From positions 1-6,026 of the forward strand of contig CALCVR010000219.1 of assembly GCA_937905915.1 (NCBI GenBank): a stretch of DNA of 6,026 nucleotides, read 5' to 3'. Below are positions 1 to 5,724 of the stretch, one piece after another. The stretch is from an uncultured Eubacteriaceae bacterium. Its GTDB lineage: Bacteria; Bacillota; Clostridia; Oscillospirales; Acutalibacteraceae. The translations under genes and the position numbers were made by a program. The notes under the pieces are model-generated. The model was not told the DNA's origin. It was given only the letters and a program-made list of their open reading frames with translations, and searched no databases. Positions within the stretch are counted from its first letter, which is position 1. Each line of letters begins with the position of its first letter.

Positions 1-1031
1 CCGGAATCAAGCCGGTGATGATCACTGGCGACCATGTGCTGACCGCTTCCGCCATTGCCCAGCAGCTGGGCATTATGGAAACCGGTGATCGGGCAATTAC
101 CGGCAGCGACCTTTCCAAAATCAGTGAGGAAGAACTGGATAAGCAGGTCGAGGGGATTGCAGTCTATGCCCGTGTCTCCCCCGAGGATAAAATCCGTATC
201 GTTAAGGCATGGCAGAGGAAAGACGCCATCGTGGCGATGACCGGAGATGGCGTCAACGACGCACCCGCCCTGAAGGCAGCGGATATCGGCTGTGCCATGG
301 GTATCACCGGCACCGATGTTGCAAAGGGCGCCTCTGATATGACGCTGATGGATGACAATTTCGCCACCATCGTGTCCGCAGTACAGGAAGGCCGGGGCAT
401 TTACGACAACATCAAAAAGGCAGTCGCATTCCTGCTGGGTACAAATATCGGCGAGGTTCTCGTTACCTTCATTGCCATGCTTCTGTGGAACCAGGCTCCT
501 TTCCTGTCCATGCAGCTGCTGTGGATCAACCTGGTCACAGACTCCCTTCCCGCCATCGCTCTGGGGATGGAGGCCATCGATCCCAATGTAATGGACCGCA
601 GGCCCAAGCCGAAGAAGGAAGGCATCTTTGCCAAGGGGCTGGGTGTCCAGGTCGTTTTGCAGGGCATTATGTTCGCCGTTTTGTCTCTCATCGGCTTCCG
701 TGTTGGCGGCCAGGTAACCGGCACAATCGAGGGCGGTCGCACCATGGCTTTCCTTGTGCTGGCTTTCACCCAGATCTTTCACGCATACAACATGCGTTCC
801 CATAAATCTCTCTTTAAGACCGGGTTCTTTACCAACAAATATTTGAATCTGGCCAGCCTGGTCTCTGTGGCCTTGATGTGCTTGGTGCTCTTTATTCCCC
901 CAGTAGCCACTGTGTTCGGCCTGATCCGTCTGCCCCTTAACCTGTATGTTCTGGGCTTCGGTTTGGCCATTGTCCCGGTGATCCTGCTGGAAATCGTCAA
1001 AGCTTTTGGGCTGATCAAACACCATAAATGA
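1..1031 (+). CDS. P2-type cation-transporting ATPase (Ca2+-type), C-terminal part
   Basis: This is the 3' part of a gene that begins left of the window; the frame is open from base 3 (GIKPVMITGDH) to TGA at 1029-1031. The family pumps a cation, usually Ca2+, across the membrane using ATP through a phospho-Asp intermediate. The phosphorylation motif DKTG and the N domain lie outside the window. Visible parts are the P-domain TGD motif (nt 24-32), the hinge TGDGVNDAPALK (240-275), and then the six-helix C-terminal membrane domain. M5 carries TNIGEV (441-458) and M6 carries INLVTDSLPA (from 525); their N/E and N/T/D residues match the Ca2+-ligand positions of SERCA-type pumps. At the M8 position where SERCA has Glu908 this protein has Gln (CAG 771-773, AFTQIFHA), as in several single-site Ca2+ pumps. 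The class is confident; the exact ion is inferred. No terminator directly follows the stop; the first one is at 1218-1251. Confidence 0.95.
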   Translation, partial: GIKPVMITGDHVLTASAIAQQLGIMETGDRAITGSDLSKISEEELDKQVEGIAVYARVSPEDKIRIVKAWQRKDAIVAMTGDGVNDAPALKAADIGCAMGITGTDVAKGASDMTLMDDNFATIVSAVQEGRGIYDNIKKAVAFLLGTNIGEVLVTFIAMLLWNQAPFLSMQLLWINLVTDSLPAIALGMEAIDPNVMDRRPKPKKEGIFAKGLGVQVVLQGIMFAVLSLIGFRVGGQVTGTIEGGRTMAFLVLAFTQIFHAYNMRSHKSLFKTGFFTNKYLNLASLVSVALMCLVLFIPPVATVFGLIRLPLNLYVLGFGLAIVPVILLEIVKAFGLIKHHK

Positions 1032-1056
1032 CTTGATATGTCGTGGGTGGTATAGT
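1028..1056 (+). promoter_or_regulatory. possible sigma-A promoter overlapping the ATPase stop codon
   Basis: ATGACT (1028-1033, 4/6 match to TTGACA) is followed by a 17-nt spacer and TATAGT (1051-1056, 5/6 match to TATAAT). Transcription would begin near 1063 and run to the terminator at 1251, giving an RNA of about 190 nt. This is a match by eye only; the -35 box is imperfect. Confidence 0.35.
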
Positions 1057-1062
1057 GGATCT

Positions 1063-1251
1063 AACAACGCCTTTCCAGCCGAACGAAGGCAAGGGCGACC
1101 TGCGGACCGGAGAGAACAAGTAATATCGCTTTTTGGATTGCGGTTATGCTGGCTGTTGGTGCAGTCCCAACCGGCACTGCTCTTGACAGCAGAAAAGAAA
1201 ATGCGATCGATAAACGGAAAGCTCCCTGCCGGTGTTCAGCAGGGAGTTTTT
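1063..1251 (+). ncRNA. possible structured non-coding RNA or leader, unassigned
   Basis: The gap between the ATPase and the phospholipid operon holds no credible protein but has nested complementary segments. CTTTCC 1071-1076 pairs with GGAAAG 1216-1221. ATCGCTTTT 1125-1133 pairs with AAAATGCGAT 1198-1207 with one bulged T. GCTGT 1152-1156 pairs with ACAGC 1186-1190, and GCAGT 1161-1165 with ACTGC 1176-1180. A side hairpin GCCTT/AAGGC is also possible near 1070-1090 but competes with the first helix. The nested arms make a rod that ends in an intrinsic terminator. Size and shape would suit a stand-alone small RNA, such as a 6S-like RNA, or a cis-acting leader, but I could not match the conserved core of any riboswitch or RNA family I know. 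The alternative is that this is simply the 3' untranslated region of the ATPase mRNA. Confidence 0.3.
1218..1251 (+). terminator. Rho-independent terminator
   Basis: CTCCCTGC (1222-1229) and GCAGGGAG (1239-1246) form a perfect 8-bp GC-rich stem with a 9-nt loop, followed by five T (1247-1251). AAA upstream of the stem can extend it against the T run. It ends whatever is transcribed from 1-1220 and insulates the phospholipid operon from the ATPase gene. Confidence 0.88.
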
Positions 1252-1288
1252 CCATATAAGCGCTGCAGGAAATCTGCGGTGCGGATTT

Positions 1289-1299
1289 TGGTATAGAAT
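1289..1299 (+). promoter_or_regulatory. possible extended -10 promoter of the phospholipid operon
   Basis: TGGTATAGA at 1289-1297 fits an extended -10 (TG-N-TATAxx), 32 nt before the start codon at 1331 and downstream of the terminator. I see no good -35 box at the right distance. A promoter is expected here because the operon is cut off upstream by the terminator, but this exact site is tentative. Confidence 0.28.
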
Positions 1300-1330
1300 T
1301 AGCGGTATTTAGCCGGAAAGGATGATTGCA

Positions 1331-1897
1331 ATGAAACGCCTTAAAGCAAAAGAAATTTTTTCGATTCCGAATTTGATGGGGTATTTCCGCATCCTTCTCA
1401 TCCCTGTGTTTTGCTATGTTTATGCGGCAAAAGAAAACTATTTATTGGCGGCTGGAATCGTTTTGCTTTCCAGTCTCACGGATCTATTTGATGGATTGGT
1501 GGCAAGAAAGTTCGACATGGTTACAGAGTTGGGTAAGGTGCTCGATCCCATTGCGGATAAATTGACACATGCGGCGTTGGCGATCTGTCTGGCGATCCGA
1601 TACCCTCTGATGTGGGCTTTGATCGGCCTTATGGCCATTAAAGAGGGTTACATGGGGATTATGGGGTTGCTTTTCCTGAAAAAAGGCAAGATGCTGGATG
1701 GCGCAATGTGGTTTGGCAAAGTATGCACCGCCGTACTGTTTGTTGGCCTACTGCTGCTTTTTGTTTTTCCCCACCTGTCGCCTTCGCTTGTGAATGGCCT
1801 TATCTTGCTGATGATGGCCGTTATGGTTTTCGCCTTGCTCATGTATATTCCAGTATTTAACCATATGAGAAAAGAGACGGGTCAAGAAGAAAAGTAG
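1331..1897 (+). CDS. CDP-alcohol phosphatidyltransferase, PgsA-like
   Basis: A 188-residue integral membrane enzyme that moves a phosphatidyl group from CDP-diacylglycerol to an alcohol; the PgsA branch uses glycerol-3-phosphate to make phosphatidylglycerol phosphate. The complete family motif D-x2-D-G-x2-A-R-x8-G-x3-D-x3-D is present as D51, D54, G55, A58, R59, G68, D72 and D76 (DLFDGLVARKF ... GKVLDPIAD). The N-terminal IPNLMGYFRILLIPVF resembles PgsA helix 1, and several hydrophobic helices follow. Length is close to typical PgsA (about 180). I chose ATG 1331 because AAGGA (1318-1322) lies 8 nt before it; the in-frame ATG at 1322 overlaps that ribosome-binding site. cls follows 37 nt after the stop with no terminator between, so they form an operon, which supports a role in making phosphatidylglycerol for cardiolipin. 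The acceptor alcohol is inferred, and the genome may carry another pgsA. Confidence 0.9.
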   Translation: MKRLKAKEIFSIPNLMGYFRILLIPVFCYVYAAKENYLLAAGIVLLSSLTDLFDGLVARKFDMVTELGKVLDPIADKLTHAALAICLAIRYPLMWALIGLMAIKEGYMGIMGLLFLKKGKMLDGAMWFGKVCTAVLFVGLLLLFVFPHLSPSLVNGLILLMMAVMVFALLMYIPVFNHMRKETGQEEK

Positions 1898-1920
1898 TGT
1901 TTAATTGCATCTATAAAAGA

Positions 1921-1927
1921 GAAGGTG
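1921..1927 (+). promoter_or_regulatory. ribosome-binding site that fixes the cls start
   Basis: GAAGGTG lies 7 nt before GTG 1935 but only 1 nt before the in-frame TTG at 1929. This favours the GTG start and a protein two residues shorter than the longest reading. Confidence 0.7.
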
Positions 1928-1934
1928 CTTGTTT

Positions 1935-3341
1935 GTGTTAAAACTGATTTTGTTCTTTATCTACATTTTCATGCTCATTGCTGTGATATTCCTAGAGCGT
2001 AAATCCCCTACAGAAGCATTGCTTTGGGTTTTTGTTTTGCTGTGCCTTCCATATTTCGGTGCGATTTTGTATTTGATATTCGGCAGTACGATGTCAATTA
2101 AAATAACTGCTTTTGCGCGCAAAAGGCGCTTAAAAAAACAACGGCCTAATCTCTGCCCTCCCCAAACAAATATAGTTGATCCCTCTAATTTGTCCCCAGT
2201 CGGGTCGCGAGTTGCCCGTTTTAACTGCAACTACAATCAAAGTAGGCTCACCAGCTATAACCGCGCAGATCTATATACCAATGGTAAGGAGCATTACCGG
2301 CAACTTTTTGCGGATATCAGAAGTGCGAAACAGTGTATTTACATAGAGTTCTATACCATTCACCATGACGAAATAGGGGAGGCTTTGGTATCTGTACTTG
2401 CCGAAAAAGCTTCCGCGGGAATAGAAGTTTTGGTATTGTGTGATTTTATAGCCAATCTCTCCACCCCGCAAAAAATGTTCCAGCCACTGCTCGATGCCGG
2501 TGGTAAATTGGTTCGGGTAAAGCCCTATTTTACCCATTACCGCAGTCACCGCAAAATCGTCGCTATCGACCACCAGATAGGTTATATCGGCGGTATGAAC
2601 ATTGGCAGGCAATATGCCAATATGGCAAAAGTCAAAAATCCTTGGCGCGACACACAGATCCGTCTGGATGGCGAATGTGTAAATGTGCTTGATGAGTATT
2701 TCCTGACAGATTGGCTTTGTGCTGTGAGACAAATCCATTGGGAACAGGCTGTGTCATACGTCTCATCTATTACTGCCAAAACATTTGAGGCCACGGATAA
2801 GCTTTGCCAGTTTATTGTGGGGGGCGCTGACACCAATAAAGAAGCTGTTAAAATGTGTTATCTCAGCATGATCTCCAGCGCCAAAAAGAGCATCCGCATT
2901 CAGACCCCTTACTTTATTCCGGACGCATCTATTTTGGATGCGCTGAAGGCTGCAGCGGCTAGTGGCGTTGAGATTGAATTGATGATTCCCGGCATTAAAG
3001 CCAGTTTCTTTTTAGATCCTGTAACCACTTATTATTGCGGGCAATTATTGGAGTATGGAGCAAAGGTATATAAATATAGGGGTTATGTGCATGCCAAAAC
3101 CATGGTGGTCGATGATGAGATTTGCTGCATCGGCTCCGTCAATATGGATATGCGCAGCCTTATGGTAGATGATGAGGTGTGTGGGGTTTTCTACTCCTCC
3201 CCATTGGTCAAACAATATATTGACATTTTTAAAGCCGACATTCAGAATTGCGATGCCTATTCATGGCAACGATTTTTGGATCGAGGCCGGAAAGAAAAAG
3301 CGCTTGAAAGTTTTTTTGTTCTATTTGCGCCGCTGATGTGA
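1935..3341 (+). CDS. cls: cardiolipin synthase (phospholipase D superfamily)
   Basis: A 468-residue membrane-bound enzyme of the bacterial Cls family, which condenses two phosphatidylglycerol molecules into cardiolipin and glycerol. Two N-terminal transmembrane helices (about residues 2-20 and 28-49) contain the typical ERKSPTEALLWVFVLLCLPY segment. Two catalytic HxKxxxxD motifs follow: H205-K207-D212 (HRKIVAIDHQIGYIGGMNIG) and H386-K388-D393 (HAKTMVVDDEICCIGSVNMD). Both active-site halves and the full length (family about 480) are intact, so it should be functional. The start is GTG 1935, set by GAAGGTG at 1921-1927. It lies 37 nt after the PgsA-like gene and the operon ends at the 3478-3509 hairpin. 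By eye these two genes are more A/T-rich at third positions than the ATPase and the sigma pair. The last ~120 bp of the gene recur in decayed form at 5606-5724. Confidence 0.95.
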   Translation: MLKLILFFIYIFMLIAVIFLERKSPTEALLWVFVLLCLPYFGAILYLIFGSTMSIKITAFARKRRLKKQRPNLCPPQTNIVDPSNLSPVGSRVARFNCNYNQSRLTSYNRADLYTNGKEHYRQLFADIRSAKQCIYIEFYTIHHDEIGEALVSVLAEKASAGIEVLVLCDFIANLSTPQKMFQPLLDAGGKLVRVKPYFTHYRSHRKIVAIDHQIGYIGGMNIGRQYANMAKVKNPWRDTQIRLDGECVNVLDEYFLTDWLCAVRQIHWEQAVSYVSSITAKTFEATDKLCQFIVGGADTNKEAVKMCYLSMISSAKKSIRIQTPYFIPDASILDALKAAAASGVEIELMIPGIKASFFLDPVTTYYCGQLLEYGAKVYKYRGYVHAKTMVVDDEICCIGSVNMDMRSLMVDDEVCGVFYSSPLVKQYIDIFKADIQNCDAYSWQRFLDRGRKEKALESFFVLFAPLM

Positions 3342-3472
3342 GCCATGTGTTATAAACGCTACTTCAATGAGAACGGAAAGAGGGCTCTTTTGCTGCAGTG
3401 GGCAGCTTGGGACTGGGGGACAGGTTGTATTTTGTGGTTTGTTTGCCGGGTATCTCGTATGGCTTGTCTAGA
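3176..3472 (+). repeat. direct repeat, copy 1 (cls 3' end plus downstream block)
   Basis: Block A, 3181-3294 (last part of cls), matches 5611-5724 at 103 of 114 positions by my count; 10 of the 11 differences are transitions. The match reaches back to GGTG at 3176/5606. Block B, 3374-3472, matches 5718-5816; its first 53 nt (3374-3426) are identical to 5718-5770, followed by scattered changes and two 1-nt indels. In copy 1 the blocks are separated by the real end of cls; in copy 2 they are joined. Copy 1 is the parental form because its cls frame is intact. Confidence 0.9.
3371..3471 (+). pseudogene. remnant of a small membrane-protein C-terminus, copy 1
   Basis: Just after cls, one frame reads KEGSFAAVGSLGLGDR (from AAA 3377). 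After a 1-nt deletion near 3426 relative to the 5770 copy, the next frame continues FCGLFAGYLVWLV and stops at TAG 3469-3471. The - strand at 5812-5928 encodes a clear relative, FAAVVGSTLGGIALFFGLLAGYLVWFV. Over the last 14 codons the two agree without gaps, and four of six base differences fall at third codon positions, which argues for a coding origin. An in-frame TGA lies immediately upstream (3368-3370), so this is not an intact gene. The family is not recognised; the segment looks like a transmembrane helix ending the protein. Confidence 0.45.
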
Positions 3473-3477
3473 AGCAT

Positions 3478-3509
3478 TGGGGTGACAAAAAAGATGTCAC
3501 CCCATTTTT
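3478..3509 (+). terminator. Rho-independent terminator of the phospholipid operon
   Basis: TGGGGTGACA (3478-3487) and TGTCACCCCA (3495-3504) form a perfect 10-bp stem with a 7-nt A-rich loop, followed by TTTTT (3505-3509). It ends transcription of the cls operon and separates it from the sigma/anti-sigma pair. Copy 2 of the repeat lacks this hairpin; homology ends just before it. Confidence 0.93.
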
Positions 3510-3610
3510 AGTATTCATGCAGGGTGGCAGGGTTTGCGTATCAAAAGTCAAAAAATGCGAAAGTTTCTATCTGCTGCAATAAAAAAGCCCACTCATGCAT
3601 TAGTGGAGTG

Positions 3611-3617
3611 AAGGGGG
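3611..3617 (+). promoter_or_regulatory. ribosome-binding site that fixes the sigma factor start
   Basis: AAGGGGG sits 8 nt before ATG 3626. A longer in-frame reading from GTG 3524 adds 34 residues of low-complexity, basic and Cys-containing sequence unlike any ECF N-terminus, so it is not used. In the leader (3510-3610) I find no convincing sigma-A promoter and no AAC...CGT-type ECF promoter. Confidence 0.75.
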
Positions 3618-3625
3618 AAAAGACC

Positions 3626-4189
3626 ATGCCAGAAAATTTGACGTCAAACTCGCGGCAGGGGGAACCAGATACGGCGCTGCTGGAAAACTGCCTTGAGCGC
3701 CTTGGGGAAGGGGAAAAAGACGCCCTTTCCACACTCTATGACCTGACTAGCGCAGCTGTATATGGGTTTGCCCTTTCGATTTTAAAACGGCCGGCGGATG
3801 CAGAGGACGTTTTGCAGGAGACCTACCTCAATCTATACCGCGGAGCGAAGAGTTACCAGTCCAGGGGAAAGCCCATGGCTTTTATTCTCACTGTGGCAAA
3901 AAACTTAGCACGAATGAAGCTGCGAGAGGCTGCCAAGTTGAGTCCTTTGGATCCGGAGGAGTTGGAACGCCAGCTGGGCTCTGTGGGCAGTACCACGTCG
4001 GACGAGCGGCTTCTGCTGCGCGCCCTTATAGAAAAACTGGGGGAGGAAGAACGGCAGATCGTTTTGCTGCATGCAGTGGCAGGGCTCAAGCACAGGGAAA
4101 TCGCCGCGCTTATGGACCTGGCGCTACCAACAGTCCTATCCAAATACCGCCGCGCTATAAAGAAATGCAATCAACTTATGGGAGGGTGA
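3626..4189 (+). CDS. ECF-type RNA polymerase sigma factor
   Basis: A 187-residue sigma-70 family protein of the extracytoplasmic-function type: regions 2 and 4 only, no region 1 or 3. Region 2 spans about residues 33-101, with the core-binding and -10 recognition stretch ADAEDVLQETYLNLYRG (57-73) and the following FILTVAKNLARMKLRE. Region 4 spans about 127-180 (LGEEERQIVLLHAVAG) with a helix-turn-helix near 155-176 (KHREIAALMDLALPTVLSKY) that would bind the -35 element. It is followed after 5 nt by a membrane anti-sigma factor whose ribosome-binding site overlaps this gene's stop, so the two are translationally coupled and almost certainly act as a pair. In such pairs the sigma factor is held inactive at the membrane until an outside signal frees it, and it often drives its own operon. 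I could not see an ECF-type promoter upstream. The regulon is unknown. Confidence 0.93.
   Translation: MPENLTSNSRQGEPDTALLENCLERLGEGEKDALSTLYDLTSAAVYGFALSILKRPADAEDVLQETYLNLYRGAKSYQSRGKPMAFILTVAKNLARMKLREAAKLSPLDPEELERQLGSVGSTTSDERLLLRALIEKLGEEERQIVLLHAVAGLKHREIAALMDLALPTVLSKYRRAIKKCNQLMGG
4181..4189 (+). promoter_or_regulatory. ribosome-binding site overlapping the sigma stop codon
   Basis: GGAGGGTGA includes the sigma factor's TGA (4187-4189) and ends 5 nt before ATG 4195. The strong match and overlap indicate coupled translation and roughly matched output of sigma and anti-sigma. It also favours ATG 4195 over the in-frame ATG at 4165 inside the sigma gene. Confidence 0.85.
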
Positions 4190-4194
4190 AGGTA

Positions 4195-5490
4195 ATGAAC
4201 GATAAAAAGGCGAAGGACGCAATCAAAAGAGCAGTGGAACATGCCACCCCAGATGTATTGTCCCCCATACTGGAAAGCTGCCAGCAACCAGGCGAAAAAA
4301 ATGTGTTAGAACTGCCGAAGAAGGCATCAAACAGAAAGGCTTGGAGAAGGCTAGGGGCCATGGTAGCGGCTTTTGCACTGGTGGTAGGGACCGCATTTGG
4401 CATCTTCTCCTATTGGAATGGGAAGAGCGAGATGGCCACGGTTTCTCTGGATGTGAATCCCAGCCTCACATTGCGAATAGACCAAAGAGAACGGGTGTTG
4501 GAGGCGAAAGCCCTCAATGCAGATGCTGCTAAGGTGCTGGATGGGATGGATTTGAAAAACGCCGACCTAAAGGTGGCTATGAATGCAATTATCGGCTCCA
4601 TGGTGAAAAATGGGTACCTGAGCACCCAGTCGAATTCCGTGCTCCTCTCGGTCCAAGGGACCGGCGCAGATGGTTTGGAGAAGGAGCTCATGGAGGAGAT
4701 CGACGCCGTATTGAAGAAAAATGCCGTTGACGGCTCTATCTTGGCCCAGACTGTAAAGGCGGATGAATCCCTTGCCCAGAAGGCGGAAAGCTTGCAAATT
4801 TCTTTGGGGAAGGCCCGCATTATCCAGTCGCTTTGTGAGCAAAATCCGCTTTTCCACTTTGAAGACCTGGCAAAGCTCACCATCAACGATCTCAACCTTT
4901 TGGCGGCATCAAAACAGCTAAAGCCCGGGGATGCAGTGCAAACTGGTACGGCCAGTGACGGCAAATATATCGGCGATGCTGCGGCAATCAAGAGCGCTTT
5001 GGCGCATTTGGGCACTTCGGAAAGTGCGGTGAAGGGCCTTCACTGCGAGCTGGACGTTGAGGATGGCCGCCTCGTCTATGAGGTGGAATGGACGCAGGGT
5101 GCCCAAGAGGTCGAGGTGGATGTGGATGCCGAGACCGGCACCGCCTTAAAGGTGGAAAGGAACGAGGAGGATACGCCTGACGAAGATATTGACCACGATG
5201 ACAATGATGGCGATCGCGATGATGACCATGGCGACATTGACGACGATCAGGATGAACCGGTCAAGCCGTCGGCTACTGACATTGGCGCAGAGAGGGCAAA
5301 GACCATAGCGCTGGAAAAGGCGGGGCAAGCAGCTGCAGGGGTCAGGGAGCTGGATGCTAAGCTGGATCGGGAGGAAGGCAGGCGGATTTACGAGGTGTCG
5401 TTTGCAACCGAAGCGGAGGAATTCGAAGTGGAGGTGGATGCGGCAAATGGAACCGTCTACAAAGTGAAACGGGAGCCGGTAGACGACTGA
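4195..5490 (+). CDS. RsgI-family membrane anti-sigma factor with two PepSY domains
   Basis: A 431-residue single-pass membrane protein. Residues 1-52 are cytosolic and basic near the membrane (probably sigma-binding), about 53-73 form one transmembrane helix (LGAMVAAFALVVGTAFGIF), and the rest is extracellular. Residues 80-145 match the RsgI extracytoplasmic domain: ATVSLDVNPSLTLRIDQRER then VLEAKALN. In characterised RsgI proteins the Asn-Pro bond of this motif is autoproteolysed to allow release of sigma; here it would be N88-P89. A charged middle part follows (about 146-255). PepSY-like domains occupy about 259-322 and 363-426 (compare GRLVYEVEW and GRRIYEVSF, each followed by a beta-rich VEVD segment). 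An Asp-rich linker (about 327-354) separates them. The cognate sigma here looks ECF-type, not SigI, and I see no clear SigI-binding RsgI N-domain. No carbohydrate-binding module is visible. The stop is followed by a terminator. Confidence 0.87.
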   Translation: MNDKKAKDAIKRAVEHATPDVLSPILESCQQPGEKNVLELPKKASNRKAWRRLGAMVAAFALVVGTAFGIFSYWNGKSEMATVSLDVNPSLTLRIDQRERVLEAKALNADAAKVLDGMDLKNADLKVAMNAIIGSMVKNGYLSTQSNSVLLSVQGTGADGLEKELMEEIDAVLKKNAVDGSILAQTVKADESLAQKAESLQISLGKARIIQSLCEQNPLFHFEDLAKLTINDLNLLAASKQLKPGDAVQTGTASDGKYIGDAAAIKSALAHLGTSESAVKGLHCELDVEDGRLVYEVEWTQGAQEVEVDVDAETGTALKVERNEEDTPDEDIDHDDNDGDRDDDHGDIDDDQDEPVKPSATDIGAERAKTIALEKAGQAAAGVRELDAKLDREEGRRIYEVSFATEAEEFEVEVDAANGTVYKVKREPVDD

Positions 5491-5515
5491 CAGGCACTTC
5501 CTATAAAGTTGTTAT

Positions 5516-5561
5516 AAAGGCAGGCGAGTCGAACTTACTTTCTTCGATTCGCCTGCCTTTT
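5516..5561 (+). terminator. Rho-independent terminator of the sigma/anti-sigma operon
   Basis: The arm 5516-5533 pairs with 5543-5560 over 18 positions with one G-T wobble (core GGCAGGCGA / TCGCCTGCC), with a 9-nt loop and TTTT at the end. The A run on the left side means it could also work in the opposite direction, stopping - strand transcription entering from the right. Confidence 0.9.
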
Positions 5562-5605
5562 GGATTGCGAAGAGTTTTTTATTCATTCAAACGGTCGTCC
5601 ATTGT

Positions 5606-5724
5606 GGTGCGTAGGGCTTTCTACTCCTCCCCATTGGTCAAATGATATATTGACATTTTTAAAGCCGATGTTCAGAATTGAGACACCTACTCATGGCAAC
5701 GATTTTTGGATTGAGGCCGGAAAG
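5606..5724 (+). pseudogene. decayed duplicate of the cls 3' end
   Basis: Direct-repeat copy 2, block A. In the cls reading frame it encodes FYSSPLVK, then YIDIFKADVQN, then DTYSWQRFLD, each ended by TGA (5643-5645, 5679-5681, 5712-5714) where cls has Gln, Cys and Arg codons. The frame between the stops remains clearly Cls-like, so this is a nonfunctional relic with no catalytic motif. Faint similarity may extend left to about 5592 (RSSIV against RSLMV of cls) with a 9-nt gap. After CGGAAAG (5718-5724) it jumps to sequence that lies 86 bp further on in copy 1, removing the last cls codons and stop. Confidence 0.85.

Noticed and set aside
1041..1090. GGGTGGTATAGTGG resembles the T-box GGTGG motif and a tRNA D-arm
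   Set aside because: It lies at the start, not at the antiterminator end, of the leader; there is no Stem I pattern; no tRNA anticodon arm and T-arm with matching acceptor stem could be built.
1155..1190. GGTGCAGTCCC...GGCACTGC resembles pieces of a cobalamin riboswitch core
   Set aside because: The conserved B12-box order and spacing are absent and the downstream genes have no B12 link.
1033..1296. Open frame of 87 codons between the ATPase and the PgsA-like gene
   Set aside because: It runs straight through the terminator hairpin, has no ribosome-binding site and gives a peptide with no recognisable pattern.
1322..1330. In-frame ATG three codons upstream of the chosen PgsA-like start
   Set aside because: It overlaps the ribosome-binding site itself, leaving no spacing.
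2271..2738. 155-codon - strand open frame inside cls
   Set aside because: It lies wholly opposite a well-supported enzyme with both catalytic motifs; no ribosome-binding site or family features.
3524..3625. N-terminal extension of the sigma factor from GTG 3524
   Set aside because: No ribosome-binding site and composition unlike ECF proteins; ATG 3626 has a good site at 3611-3617.
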